Shown here one piece after another: positions 43,166 through 56,413 of a DNA stretch of 64,000 bases. How positions within the stretch are numbered: the stretch's first letter is position 1; every line of letters starts with the position of its first letter. Below the pieces are notes generated by a model. The model did no database searches. It was not told the DNA's origin and worked only from the letters and a program-made list of their open reading frames with translations. The stretch is from positions 1 to 64,000 of the forward strand of contig JADNYJ010000180.1 of NCBI GenBank assembly GCA_015501075.1, in the 5' to 3' direction. The translations under genes and the position numbers were made by a program. The stretch is from Gymnopilus junonius. Its lineage: Eukaryota; Basidiomycota; Agaricomycetes; Agaricales; Galerinaceae.

Positions 43166-46100
43166 GATGATTAGCAGAGATGGGAGAGCTTAGCGAGCGA
43201 TGTGTCGTCCCTTATGAGACTCACGCCCACTCGCTCGGCCATTCTCGGCCCGACTACACTGCCACGGCCACATCCTTGGTGCGGCACTCCGAACCGGTTC
43301 AGTTCGTTCATCTCAGATTCCCCGTCCTCTCTCTATCGGCGCCCTACACAGCAACCCTTCTTTCTGTCCGCCACTTTCGCTTACACATTGCCTCCAAAAT
43401 AGCCAACTAGGGGCAAGCCTCCACCATTGCCAAATCCACCCGCAGCTCATCCACTCCATGGACCCTGCAGACTGTTCCTTTCCTAGTTGTGCCCTTGTTC
43501 CCATGTCTAAATCCCTCCATCACTTCACCTACCTATCTCCCAACTTCCCACCTCCTCAACTTCCCACCTGCAGATCACTTTACGGCTCATTACTTTTGTC
43601 AGCTCATTTAATATCTCTCTTACTGTAATAAGCAACAAAACACTCTAGACACACGCAGTGCATTCTAGTACACAGCTCGTTTGCATTGTTTTGTTCCAAC
43701 CGAGCCTCCCATCGTCGTTACCATTCATCCTCATGTACACAAACAGACTACAATCCAACCTTCGCGGGCCCGTCCCAATGATCCCATAGAACATTCCTTC
43801 CCTCCTGATTTCCAAATTCTCCACTCCCCGATTCAGCTCCAGCGCGTTTCCAATCCAATGGTTGGTCGCCCGTGAGATCTTCAGAGGGGCACCGCTAACC
43901 CGTCCCCCCCGCATGGCAATAAATCATGTCGTCCACGATGCGAATTTCCCAACACACCCAAACGACCGAACTCATTCCCCGTATACTTAATACTTAAACC
44001 GTAAAGGTAAGCATGGCGCACTTCACACACACACGCTTTCAATTTCAGTACTTACTGGAGTAATACCTATTATTACCAAGGGAGCCAAGATTATTATATT
44101 ATTATCCGTGGCCAACCAATACCATAGCCACTTGACCCCCCGAGGCTAACTCCAGTCTCCCGCGACCTGACCGAAACGACGACCGTAAGAACCTCGGAAC
44201 TTCATCCTCATTCATGATTCGCGACAATCTCATACATACCCCCAATAAATGAATAGAATCTAGAATCTGCCCACTTGCCACTTGCCCGATACCCAGGCCG
44301 TACAGAAGGTATGTAACATAACATAACATAAACGCATGCACCCACCCACCGACCCTGCTTAAACAAGGTAATGCCCAACCGCGCGTAGGGGTAGTTGTAA
44401 CGGCCAAATCCGACCCGACATCCCGAACGGAACTTAGTAAGTACATGGGTGATAATGAACTCGAACTTTATTTATTTATTCCAACCCATCACCATGGCCC
44501 ATTCACGGCAGCGTGGGGTCAGGCGTAAGGTCAATTTAACCCATTTCAAATCCAACTCTCACAAATCATGCTGATGACCCCGACTGTTTTATTTACTCCG
44601 AACTCGAGGCTTTCATAGTCCACTAATCCACTAAGCCCATGGCTTCGGTGCTCGCCCCTGCTCTTTGGTTTGTGGATTCATTGGACCTTCAAAGATTAAT
44701 ATGACTGTCACGAGATCTCCAACGGCTACAACCTCTTTGAATTTCTCTCTTTGTCGCCCTCTCTTTGTTCATTATTGAAAATATACCCAACAGAAGGCGC
44801 GCCATAAATTATTTTAATCCTCACAAAAGTATTACTATCCACATCGCCGTCTTCCTTCTCAACCGACACTAAACCAAAACGGTACTCCAAGTCCCTCCAC
44901 GTCAGTGTGCATCGGTATTTCTAGCCACGAGCCCGGTGCCACCATAATCCAGCATTCCGACCCTTCAGAATCATATCAGTTTACCGTGGCCATAACCTTA
45001 TTCGTCCACTGGCAGGTGTTAACTTACGACATGGCTCTGGATCCGCCTCTATCTCTTTGCCACGAGTCTGAATCCTCAGTCGGTCCCGACCCGACAGCTG
45101 ATCAGTGATAGGTCTTCCAATTTCTAGAAGCCAGCTAACTACTAGCCGCTGCCCGACCCCCCCTCCCTTTCAAGACCGAACGCCCATAGGTATCCATTTC
45201 TGGGCTTTACTATGTACTTGCTAATAATACATGTTCATTTCAATTTAGGGGCTCCGAATAGAATATACGCCTCATCCTTGGGTGTGGTAAGAATTAATTT
45301 CGCAGGTACAGTCTAACAGTGTCCTTACCTCTTTATCCGACTCTCGACCCCACTCTAAAGGCTCCATCGGTCAGGGTAAGCGGTGACCTCGATCGCGAAC
45401 TTCAACTTCAACTCCAACTTTTCAGCTTGTGGGCGCACCCTGTCCATCAACAATCAGTAACTGAACTCAACTCGCTTAACCGCCTCGCTTTGTCTGGGTC
45501 GCCTTGATAGGAAAAGGCTTGATTGATCCAATTTTGATTTGATTCTGTCAACCCGTCCAATTGACAGATAGACGGCTTCTTCATGATCTGACACCGCAGG
45601 TGTTAACAACGTTACTTGTATGTATCTCGCTTGAGCTACTGAGCTTGGATTCTCCCCGCTTTCGAGGAGGCGGGCTGCGCTAACGGCTATCCTGACATAA
45701 AGGCACACTTTGACAACGCATTTCCCAGCGCTCGTTCTTGAGCGTGAATTACTCATACGTAGGTCCTTTCTCAACGGCTCCGCTACGCGTCGCGATCCGC
45801 CTAGCTTTCCAGTGTGTGCCACCCCGAGTGAAAATATCGGTGACTTCTCGAATCCTAATGGTCACGAAATTACTATTCTGCTCCTCGTTACGCCCCTCAA
45901 TATTATTTATACGCGGTGCAGTAAGTTGCTTGAGCACCTACTCGTCAGCAACTAAGCCAGCCAAGCATTATTGACACACATCTTGAAATCCCGCAAGATA
46001 GCGTTACGAGATGGGGTCCAGTCCTTAACGGCTTGAAAGTTGGAGGTCTATCCCCCCCTGGTCTAATCCTAATTAAATACCGACCTTCGGGGATTCTTCA

Positions 46101-49100
46101 AAGTTGAAACGAACGCGAACTGGTCACTCCTGGTCACTCCTGGTCACCTACTTATAATTATCCCCGCACGCCGCGCCGTACAATCGTCGGGTCGGGGTTG
46201 TCATAACACGTAAATAGAAATAGAGTACTAGTACTACCGTCGTCGTGACGGTGTTCGGGACTCTGTCGTGTTCAGTCTAGTCCAGACCAGCTCGTTCAGG
46301 AACCAGACTTTCCACAAACTACATCCGACCCAAACTCACCCTCTTCAAGGTACCGAAGTTGAGCACTTGGGCCACCCCAGCTCCGAATCCAGCTGCGCGG
46401 TTCGAGCTCGTAACCACAAGGAATTCGAGTCGCTCGACGGTTCGTCATACCCCTCCTAAATAACTCCAAAGAAGCTCAGAAATCCTCTTTATCCACTCTA
46501 CTTAATCCCACCGCCAGCACCACCCACCATGCGTACGTACACCATTATATCCCTGCGCTTTGTCGTCCACAACCCCTCCTAGCTACTTCTATTTATTTGG
46601 CACAGTTGGCGGGGGCAGCTCACCGACGACGGAAGAGGACAAACAGCTCCCGAGCCAAACCGCCTAAACCATCATCCCGTACTTAACACCATTGGATCAA
46701 CATCCCCCTCAACACCCGCTCTCCATTCTGGTCACCACGTACCTCTAGTATGTATATGTAGGAGGGGAGGGAAAGGAGCTGCGCTGCATATCAGACACAT
46801 GTACGTACCTACCCTCGACAGACTCCGACTCCGTGTCATCGTCAGCTGGTTTGGTTATCCATTCCAGTGTCCAGTGGTCGGGAGAAACTCACTCCTGCGC
46901 AGTTCCTGTGTCTCTTGGCCATGGTAGGGTATGTACGTTTAATAGATACGTAACAAGCACGCGTGGTGATCGTGATCATTAGGTATACCTGGACCTACAA
47001 GTGTACCTCTAGGCCTGATTACACAATAACCGAGAACACCGCTATGTATCATCATTTTCCTGCCCTTCTTCCTTCCTTTGGGTTCCAGTCGAGTTCGACG
47101 TCCAGAAAATTCACAACCTCGCGCGAGTCGTGTCCTGTAGTTCGCCAGCTCTACAGTATATTTGTAAACGTAAAGGTGGGCTTGTCAATAAGGTCGATCG
47201 ATCAAGCCGGGACCGCTTTATTCCTCACCCGGTCACTCCCCCGGGCGCCTAATCAAGTGCGCCATGACGCTATTTGACCCATGCCGACCTTGCTCGAAAC
47301 TATGCAGGAACTAGGTTTGTCATTCGGAATACAAGGGAACGGTATTGCTGACTACCTTAGGTACATAACCGCCAGGCTATAAAGTATCACAAAAAAAAAC
47401 ACAGGTACATACTTACCTTCGAGTATACCATATGTCTGAAATGCCAAGTTCTCCTTGCAGTATATGGCATGCTGCGTCTATGGAGGTAAGTAAAGACTCT
47501 TCTTGGTAAAACACGAGTTCTTTACCGGTATTCAAACATTCGGGATGCTAGTTCATATGTTACTATTTGACTCGTATGTGGATATTTGCATTCCCTCGTT
47601 GTCATTTTATTATAGTTGGAGTCGGGAGGGATTGAAATTTTACCTAAAAACAATCTCCTTCGAGTATGTTGCATGCTGCAGCCTGGTTGTCTACGGTTTT
47701 ACAAGGACATCCGTTCTATCGATCGCTATTTTGGACACCTACATGCATCGCCTTTTAATTTACTGATAAGTGAACCTGCCATCCTCGGATGTCACTTTCT
47801 AACAATTGAAGGATCAAGGAGCAGCGTGCTGCCTACCCGGCGGCAAAGGACCGTCGCGGGAACAGCTCACTTCTTCCCCATTGGCAAAAGCACTTTACCC
47901 TCTTTGTATGTTATTTTCAACAGCTGCATGGTGCTTTTGACAGAGGTAATGGGCAACTTGAAGGTACTCTAAAAATTAAAATCCCTATGATGTCATGCAA
48001 GCGAACCAGCCCATCATCTCAGCCTTTTATAAGCTCGTGAAAAGATCATCGCCCGCCTTATATCACCTCATGTGCAGATGTTAAAACGCATGTTATGGGC
48101 ATTGTTGGATGGGAGGAGTTATTTCTGGCTATACCTGAAACACCCCTTATGGACGCCTAATGGGGCGCAAGACTACTCTAAAAGTAAATGGACCTGCACG
48201 GATGTTGCCTGTAAGGTTTACTGCCATGTGTATGTCGGAACGCATTTAGGCCCCTCGGCCGCGTGTTGGAGCATAGCATTTTACAACAAGAATAGATGGG
48301 CAGATTGTAGTGAAGGTGTGGAGCAGTAAGCCTAGAGTCTTGGGAATTCGGACGCTTGATGTCCGATGTTTATATCCTCAAAGCAGCGCTGTTAGTTGGT
48401 ACTGATCCTATCACTATTAAAGGTGATTAAGCCGGAGTCTTCGAGTGTATACTTGGAGGGCTATTTGGTGCTCTGTCATTGATTTTTCGGTGTGGGACCA
48501 TTAGCTTTCTGGAAGACTTACACTACTGACAGTTTGCATGGGTATGGAAGTGGTGCAAGGTGTGAGCAGCTTATTCACGAGTTCCGCCTAGTTCGCATCT
48601 TATTAGGGCTATGTTCAGGAACTCAGGAGCTTGGAAGAAACAAAGGCGGGCTGTTCCGCCTTGGGCGTTTTCTATATGAAGTCCTCGTGCAATGCGCGCC
48701 TAAATCAAGGCCTTACAAAGCACATTTTCATCATTCATCCTTTCACCACTATTCGAAGCACCCGAACAGAAACCTCCTTGCCTGTCGAGTCGCCTTTGAA
48801 AAGCTGAACTGAACCGTGAACGTGTTTCGCTGAAAGCAAAGGTCTCCCATCGCCTCATGTTCTGGCCCTTTCAGTATAAAATTAGAATAGATTCAAATAT
48901 CAGCTAGCCTTTCTCCCATGTCGTCCAGTTTGCACCTTTGAGTTCTTCCTTATTCCCTTGTCCGTGTCATTTGAAGAGCACAGTGCATTCTTCGCTTCCC
49001 GCCCACTGGCGCTCATTTGATGTCAACAAGTTTGGTTTGTATCATGATGGAGTATACTGGAGCAAGGTACCAGTATTTCCATGAACAGACACTTGCAATA

Positions 49101-52100
49101 TTAAAGGACATATACTCGGTGAGGTGGCATGTTTCTCAACGTCTCTGGGATATGAACCTGCCAGATCAAATTTGGGGGTTTGGGATCCAGACGAGCTTAA
49201 TTCCCCTTCCTTGTCATCGCTGGACATTGGGGTTCAAAGTCCTTACTGTTTCCATGAAATTAAGTCAATAGAATGCCAGACAGGGGGCGCTTTGTATTGC
49301 TTGTTTGGCCCAGTAATTTAACTATGGTCGATCCTCATCCAAAGTTTAAAGCACTCTAGTAGACTACGCAGTACCAAAAGCAATCGTGGCAAAGATTAAA
49401 AGATGACTCCGTGGGTACGTCGATAATAGCACAGTTCTTCTCCTAACTTGAGGCTCGATCTTGTGCAGGACTAGGGTTTCTAGCTATCGATAGCAAACTA
49501 ATATGTAGACGCGCGTGGGTAAGAAACCCTGTTCAAGATCCAATGTGCCGCAAAGAAGAAAGAAGCGGAGAATGACATTTTCTCCGTACCCTCCGGAAAA
49601 TGGTGCTGTTAGAACGTCCACGAAAAAGCAGTGCGGCACGTCATGTCCGTCTACAACACCCTCGCTGAATACCTGGACATCGAGAAATGTGTGCCCACGG
49701 TCATTATGATTGGCACGACTCTGGTCCAAAAAAGTGGTGTGCAATTAAATATGTAGTTCATAATAATATATCATATCTGCTGAGAAGATCAGTCCTTTGA
49801 ACTGGGAGCTGGAGCGGAAATTATTGGCGGAAATTGTTTCCTCAGGCTGTAAATGGCTCAGCTAATAGGAATATTAATCGATTGCGATAGGAAGGACTTT
49901 GCATTGAAGCAGAAGCAATCTGAGAACTTGCAAGTGAGCTGGGTTGGGTTGCAAGAGTACTTAGCCTCAAGCCAAGGCTGAATGAATGGCAGGCAGAAAG
50001 TCGTGCGTTACATATCAATGGTACGCTCAAACGGCTAACTGAAAGCAGGGGGAAATAGATCAGATAAGCGGATATATATCCTTACAGAGACAGCCCTTGG
50101 GAATTCGACCCCACCTCAGAAGGCCCTTCCTTTCAGTTACTGTTTGTCGGAGTTGGGAACTGTCAGCTTATCTAGTGCATAATCCAAATTTAGTCCCAGA
50201 CTATGTGATGTGTTACACACCGTTTTCCGCGATGACACGAACCTGGATGTTTTGAAATACAGTAAAGGTGGCGCGTGTTTTATCAAAGTGTTCTTGAAAT
50301 TAGCGAAATTGGTTTGGCAGTAGGCCGAGAATGCACCAGATTATTCTATCTTCGTCGAAAGGTTAAGCTTCTTGCTTTTGACAGAGAATGTCATAAGTGA
50401 TGAAAGATCTGAAAGAAGTTCAATGCAACCATTACTTCCGTAACCCGACCAGAGCACATGGTCTGGCACGGTCCAAAGGCCACTGTAAACCTTGGCACGG
50501 CAGACGAGCGGCCTGGTGGTAGGAATACACAGAACAAGGTTAACCTTCCGGTCGTAATACCCATCAAATGTGTGGCGCACATTTGATAGGGGTTCCGAGG
50601 GCTGGATGAGACCTCGAAAATCCTGATATCCCATTTGCTGAGACCTCATAAATTATGTGTCAAACAAATGAGAAGTTCTGTGCAGCTTACTTGCAAGCAG
50701 AGTTCATGGGTCGATCTCTTCCGTTTGCTGCATTCTCGGGAAGTGAAATAAAGAGTGTCGTAACCGCTAAAAAGGCTTTAGAGGAAGCTCGTTAGCATCT
50801 TGAGCTAGCTGTCGTGTCCGCCGCGGGGTCGAGCGGAGTCCTGACGTATGAGGATCGCTACAAATTCTTGCAGGCCCTTGCAACCGGAAGCAAATCTGAG
50901 CTGGCTTGGAGGCTAAACAATACTTCCAGTCCATTTCAGGACCCCATCAGTCTCCGAGACTCAGCAATTTGACGCACCGTTTCTTGAGGTACCTCATTCT
51001 TCGGATGCCACGAATGATGTTGGCTGGTTGGCAAGGTCTCACAATGACCTATATGCCCGCATCGAATGATTAAGCACAGGTGTAACGTGAATAGAATTGG
51101 AGGCGAGAATTAAAGCTTACGCAGCCGGCATCGAGTCCACTTGGGTAAATAATATGCCTTGATACGCGCCAAATATCACAGGAAGCCAGTCACCAGAAGC
51201 CCCAATATAAGTATCCCAAATTATTGGCTGACTGAGAACCATGGATGACCGATAACCAAATTCTAAGCATTGGGAAATTTAAGGGGATTCCTCCGACGTT
51301 AGCAGTCAGCCTCCGAATCGCAACCTCGAGTGCTTGAGTGCTCAGTGTCTAAATACTAATGACACGCGTACGAGGAAACGTAAGCCTGAAAGAAAACTCT
51401 GGTCACCCCGTGAAGATAAACGCGATAAACGCATATGTAATGCGGGCTTCGCTGTCGACAAGGGAGTCGGAGTCTTCCGACGCCGACTGTATCCGCACTA
51501 AACATGCACAAATACCGGTTAAACCAGTTGTAACCTTATTTGGTCTGCACCATCTCCCGACTCTCGCGGATGTTGTAGACACGGACTACGGAAGCGACAA
51601 TCTCCTCTACATTGTTTACTGACGATGGCACGAGCCAGTCTGTGCTGGCCTGTCGTTCTCTTTCCAGAATGTCCAGGAATTCTCTGCGGAGATTACCTTG
51701 ATTCTTTTGTCATTCGACTTCGAGTCGTTTCCATCATCATACACGCGCCTAAGGACTTATTACTTGTCGTTAACGTAGCCCCATAAAGTATTCTTTCTCA
51801 TTTCGACAACAAGTCCCCCTTCTCTGAGAGTGCAGGGCGGAATTACGGTGTTCGCGGAGTAAAGGTTTGTCCTGCAGACCAGTTCGCAACTACGACCATC
51901 GTGCTAGGGTGAGCGGCAGTACTGATAATTATCATTGGTCCACATGCAGTCCACATGTACCTGCCTACTAATTTGAGCCCATACACATTTCCCTAAAACG
52001 ATTTAGTACGACAGTACTGCTCCCGCGCATCAAACTGCCAATACCCGACATGCACGCCTGCTCATTTTAAACTTGAAGAGTGCCTTTTTCAGGTATCTAT

Positions 52101-54633
52101 TTCTGTCGTACATCTCTGAAGCATAGATTTGTACCCTCACCTATGATATCATCGAAGATTTGCGGTCAAGAAGCAAGGCACATCGGCAATCTTTGATGAG
52201 CATCGTGTTCTAGCAGCAATTTCCGACTTTCCGAATTGCGTGTGGAATAAGAGCATGAGAGCTGAGGTATCATTACTCAAATTGGGGTGGCTGTATACCT
52301 AGAATCGGCATGCTTTCAGGACATGACGTCGTCCAGCGAAGAGAGGAATTGCATCTGTGGCCCTGCTCATATGAGCCGCGGTTCTTGGGCACAGCTGCCG
52401 ATGTTCGTCATTTATCAAATCTAGAAAATATATATGGGACGGGATAGCTTCAGAGGTGCCGCGGAGATCTTAGGCTCAGGAACCTTGAGAAGTTGAGTGA
52501 AAAATACTTTCTAAATACGATTTGTAGGATGGGCGGCTCGATGACTGGTACGTACCGTACTCCACATCAGAAGATATCGAAAGAAATTATCATAAAGTCA
52601 TATAAACCTTGAGCTCGGACCGCATATACAGAACAATAACTTCCTCTAGTAGCAGAACGTACCGAGTAAGGCATTGTATTTCTCCGAGAACTAATAATAT
52701 ATGTTTGACATCAACGTTCTTCAATTTCCGACTGAGAATCAAGCAACAGGGAACGCAGCATGGTCATTGTCACAGTTCGAATAGAAGAAACGCCTCAAAC
52801 CCTGGAAACGTTTCTCCGTGTACGTCTGCACATTCACGCCTACCACCAGTGCATTCAAAGTACCACTGGACCCCATTTTGCAACGTTTAGTAAATGGCCC
52901 TGAGCGTACAAATTAGGAAGAGCGGCCCTAGCAGCGGCAAGCATGCAGGCCTGCCAGTTTGTCCAGATTTAGGCCACAGGTAAGGCGGGGAGGTCGAGAC
53001 GCTTCCGGCGAAGCCATTTGCAAATAGAGTAGATCGGGAGCAGATGGCACAACTGCCCAGTCACTGTACTGAAAGAGGGATCAAGGGGCGCAAGGATCAA
53101 TGGCCGAACCGCCGCGCGCAATCGAATGTTGACCTGGCTCACTTTCAGGAAATCAATCCAGGCCGTCTCACCGAATTCCTCTTGCCTAATCCGGTTCAAG
53201 GACTGGGCCGTGGAATGTCTCCGACTCCATGGATAGCGACACATAGGCAAAGACGTGTAAGAAGTCGACAAGTCGTAAAGTTCGAAATAACTAAATTGAA
53301 GAGAACGTGCTTGCTAATTCACATGCGCATTTAGTTTGACACAACTTCTGGTGGAAGAAAGAACGCCAGTTTGTCTCTCTCTCGCTTCGCCTGCGGGAGA
53401 ATAAACAAAACGACAAGTTGTATATGGAGCCGATTTCATGTAACATAACATTGCCTATTGGCCAAGATACGCCAGTACGAAAGTAGCTGTTCTTTATACA
53501 AAGTCTGGACCACAAAGCCAATCCAGATTCTACCTAACTATCCCTTGAAACTTGTCTTCGAGGTCATAAGAATTGTTGCCAGGACTAGTCTGGAGATGCC
53601 CGTCTTATTAATATTCTAGGCACTCTACGTTGGATGGCACTCGTGGCACTGTCCAGGTAGCAGCGTAGAGACCGATCGGACTAGAGTTCGTATTTTGTCA
53701 ATAGACCAAGACAGTGGCCTCTTAAGCGGAATGGCAGCAGGCTTGGAAGATTTTCAGAACGGAACAGAATAAAAAGTAGTATCATCGGAGAAGTGTCAAG
53801 GTGAGAAGGAAATGAAGACGGTCTTTAACGCGAGCACCGACCCTGGTCAACATAAGTAAATCGGCAAATCGGTTGGCGGAACGCAGACATATCGAACAGA
53901 ACGGGTCTGGTGAGACGAGTAGAAGATTTCGTTCCGCGACAAGGACCAGCCTATTCGTGATCGATAAAGTATAAGTAGGTGGTCCTCCTCCAGATGGTTA
54001 ACAGCACCGGGACAGCACTGGTTGTGTTACAGTTGAGCATTGAATTTCACCAGTCCTTGTCCGTAAACCATGTTATCAGAGTTTTCCGATGTTGAAGGAT
54101 GTGTTTCTCCTTGCGCTAGCCTTGTACAAGAACTTAATTGGAAAATTGTCCCAGCAAGGTGAGTGTCGGAGATAAAAAGTAGTAAAAAACCTAGGACGAG
54201 CTTCCGAATGCAAGTAAATTCGAAACAGCAGTCGTGCTCAGAATGTCTGGAGCTCTAGTAGTCAACTTCAAAGAGGAATTTTACTTGTCTTCTTTGGCGA
54301 GATTCCAATTTGAACAGGAGATATATGGGAGCTCTCTTTAGATGATATTAGATCGACCATTTTGGCGAGATGTAGGCCATTTATTTCGAAACTGGTAGCT
54401 GGTAATGGATGATGATGATGATGAGCGTGAGAGAGCGTAAATGGAAGGGGGATCAGAGCAACAGAGCCAAATATAGAACTTCGCCAACATTGATTGGTCC
54501 AGGATTGGATCCTCTGAATGGCAGCCGGCCCATTTCTTGTTGGTGACACAGCAACCTTTTCGCACAGTCCACACAACTGCTCCTTTATTTCTTCCTCGTT
54601 ATCACTTGGAATCCCAATTTCGCAGCTTGAGCG
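43166..54633. other. About 11.4 kb with no recognisable gene
   Basis: No frame here shows a known motif or chains into a believable exon series; the longest are about 120 codons and look random. Seen: a short tandem of TGGTCACTCC at 46121-46150, an AACAT run (AACATAACATAACATAAAC) near 44317-44335, and CA-repeat and AT-rich patches near 44025. The left part must hold the promoter and 5' leader of the Sfp1-like gene. Long non-coding transcripts or single small genes cannot be excluded by eye. Confidence 0.4.
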
Positions 54634-56152
54634 ATGCCAAGAGCTTCCCGGAAAGCCAAGAACGTCCAACCCGACCCGGCTCTTCCGCTAGCCAGCGTCG
54701 CCGTCGCTGTCTCGCCCGAACCTTCCACGTCTGAGTCCTCCGGGGTCGAGGATGTGAGCAATATGAGTGAGTTGCATGGCACTGGGTCGTTTGCTGTGTC
54801 AGCGTCGCGTCCTGGATCACCTATGCAGGTACAACCAAATGCGGAAGGGCCAGAAACAGACGATAGCGTTACGTGTCAGTGGGAGGATTGTGGAAAGGTT
54901 TTCACGCATTTGCCGACGTTGATTGAGCATATTCATAATGGTAAGACTTATTTTCATCTTGAGGCATGAGGTGGAAGATGCAACTGCACCGGAACGGGGA
55001 ACGGAACCTAAGCGCGTTCATTTTGGAGGCAAATTTGGTTGACCTGTTACTGAACATTTCTTTCGTTATACAGAGCATATTGGTGTTCATAAGTCTAATT
55101 ATACTTGTGAATGGACGACTTGTCTACGCAGAGGATTGCCTCAAACCTCACGATTTGCCCTTATATCTCATATTCGGTCGCATACAGGCGAGAAGCCATT
55201 CATGTGTACATTAGCAGGTAACGGGAACACACTCGTATTTGTACCTCATAGTCACTCACAATTACTTAATTACTTGTAGAATGCGATAAATCGTTCACCC
55301 GTTCCGACGCTCTCGCAAAACACATGCGCCTGCAACACCACATCTCTCCGCCCGCTCCCGGTCGAGGCGGTTCTCGAAAACGAAAACGAGGAGCAGATGA
55401 CCAGACACAGGGCACTGCCACGCCAGTTGCGTCGTCGGTCATTGTATTTTCTCCTGCACCCATTCCTAACACCAGTGCTTTTATTAAATTCAAGGTCGAA
55501 CCCCATACCCCTTCAGAATTGGGTCAGGAGAATATCAATGATCTAAGTCACGACTACTTCAATACGAAGAACGCCAGCAAGTCGGGTACAACGAATGGAC
55601 GCCAGCGAAAACCTCCTAAACCGTCGCCATTGCAGCCACAGCATACGCCTTCTGCAGAGGATGCACAAGCGGGTGAGGAGGAGGGGTACGCGTCCTCATC
55701 TTCGGATGCATTACCTCCCGATTTGCAAGCACGTATGGACGAGACAACTGGCTTGATCATGGGTAAAACACCAGCAAAGGTGATGTATTTGCTCATGAAA
55801 GCAAAGCATCGTTATGCGATGGAACAAAATACGGCATTGGCAGACGAGTTCAACCTCCTACGAAGTGAAATGCAGCGGGAGAAAGAGGAAAAGGAACACA
55901 CGCTAGATGACTTATTTCAGCATTCATTCGGGTAAGTCGTAAAATTCGGTTCTTTTATTTCTGTGACTATTCCTTCTTTTGGCTTACCGTTTTTGAAGGC
56001 CTGAAGCTGAAGCGCTTTCTGAAATGCATTATCCTCCGCCAGAGATTACGCATGCTGAGATACCGAAGCCTGCTTTTCCTGGGGCTGGTCCTTCTGTCAG
56101 CAGTCCGTATGACCAAGGGGTGGCTGTGACACAAAATGGGAGAGGAAGATGA
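54634..56152 (+). CDS. GLI/YY1-like C2H2 zinc-finger protein (possibly an Iec1-type INO80 subunit)
   Basis: Exons 54634-54940, 55074-55217, 55280-55931 and 55999-56152 join in phase to 418 codons. Three tandem fingers sit at residues about 80-180: CQWEDCGKVFTHLPTLIEHI, CEWTTCLRRGLPQTSRFALI with HIRSH, and CTLAECDKSFTRSDALAKHM with RLQH, the last two joined by a TGEKPF linker. The two-residue extension in the first fingers (CxWxxC) is typical of GLI, Zic and YY1 proteins. A basic signal (RKRKRG) follows directly. C-terminally a helix (TPAKVMYLLMKAKHRYAMEQ) and a coiled coil (EMQREKEEKEHTLDD) suggest a complex subunit. Similarity to fission-yeast Iec1 is my best guess, from memory. It lies just upstream of TAF11 on the same strand. 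Confidence 0.75.
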
Positions 56153-56413
56153 GATTGCATTTTTTATTCCTGGTTTATTTCTGGTCTTACTTATTGCAAT
56201 GCTTTCAAAGTTTCTTTTTGTATTTTATGTATTTTTATTAATCGTGTACAAGTGCAGATCATTTCACAATCATCCTGGCAATCATTTCCCTTTCTTTCCC
56301 TTAAGTTGCACCTCGTCAACGGTTAGTTTGCAACCGAACATGTTTACATGTGTTAGGACTAGCGGACATCACCTTCTGTCTCTCAATCTAACAGTGCCGC
56401 ATCTCCAAGTCTT

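Noticed and set aside
50341..50649. 102-codon minus-strand frame in the gene desert
   Set aside because: No recognisable motif, and no neighbouring exon that would extend it.
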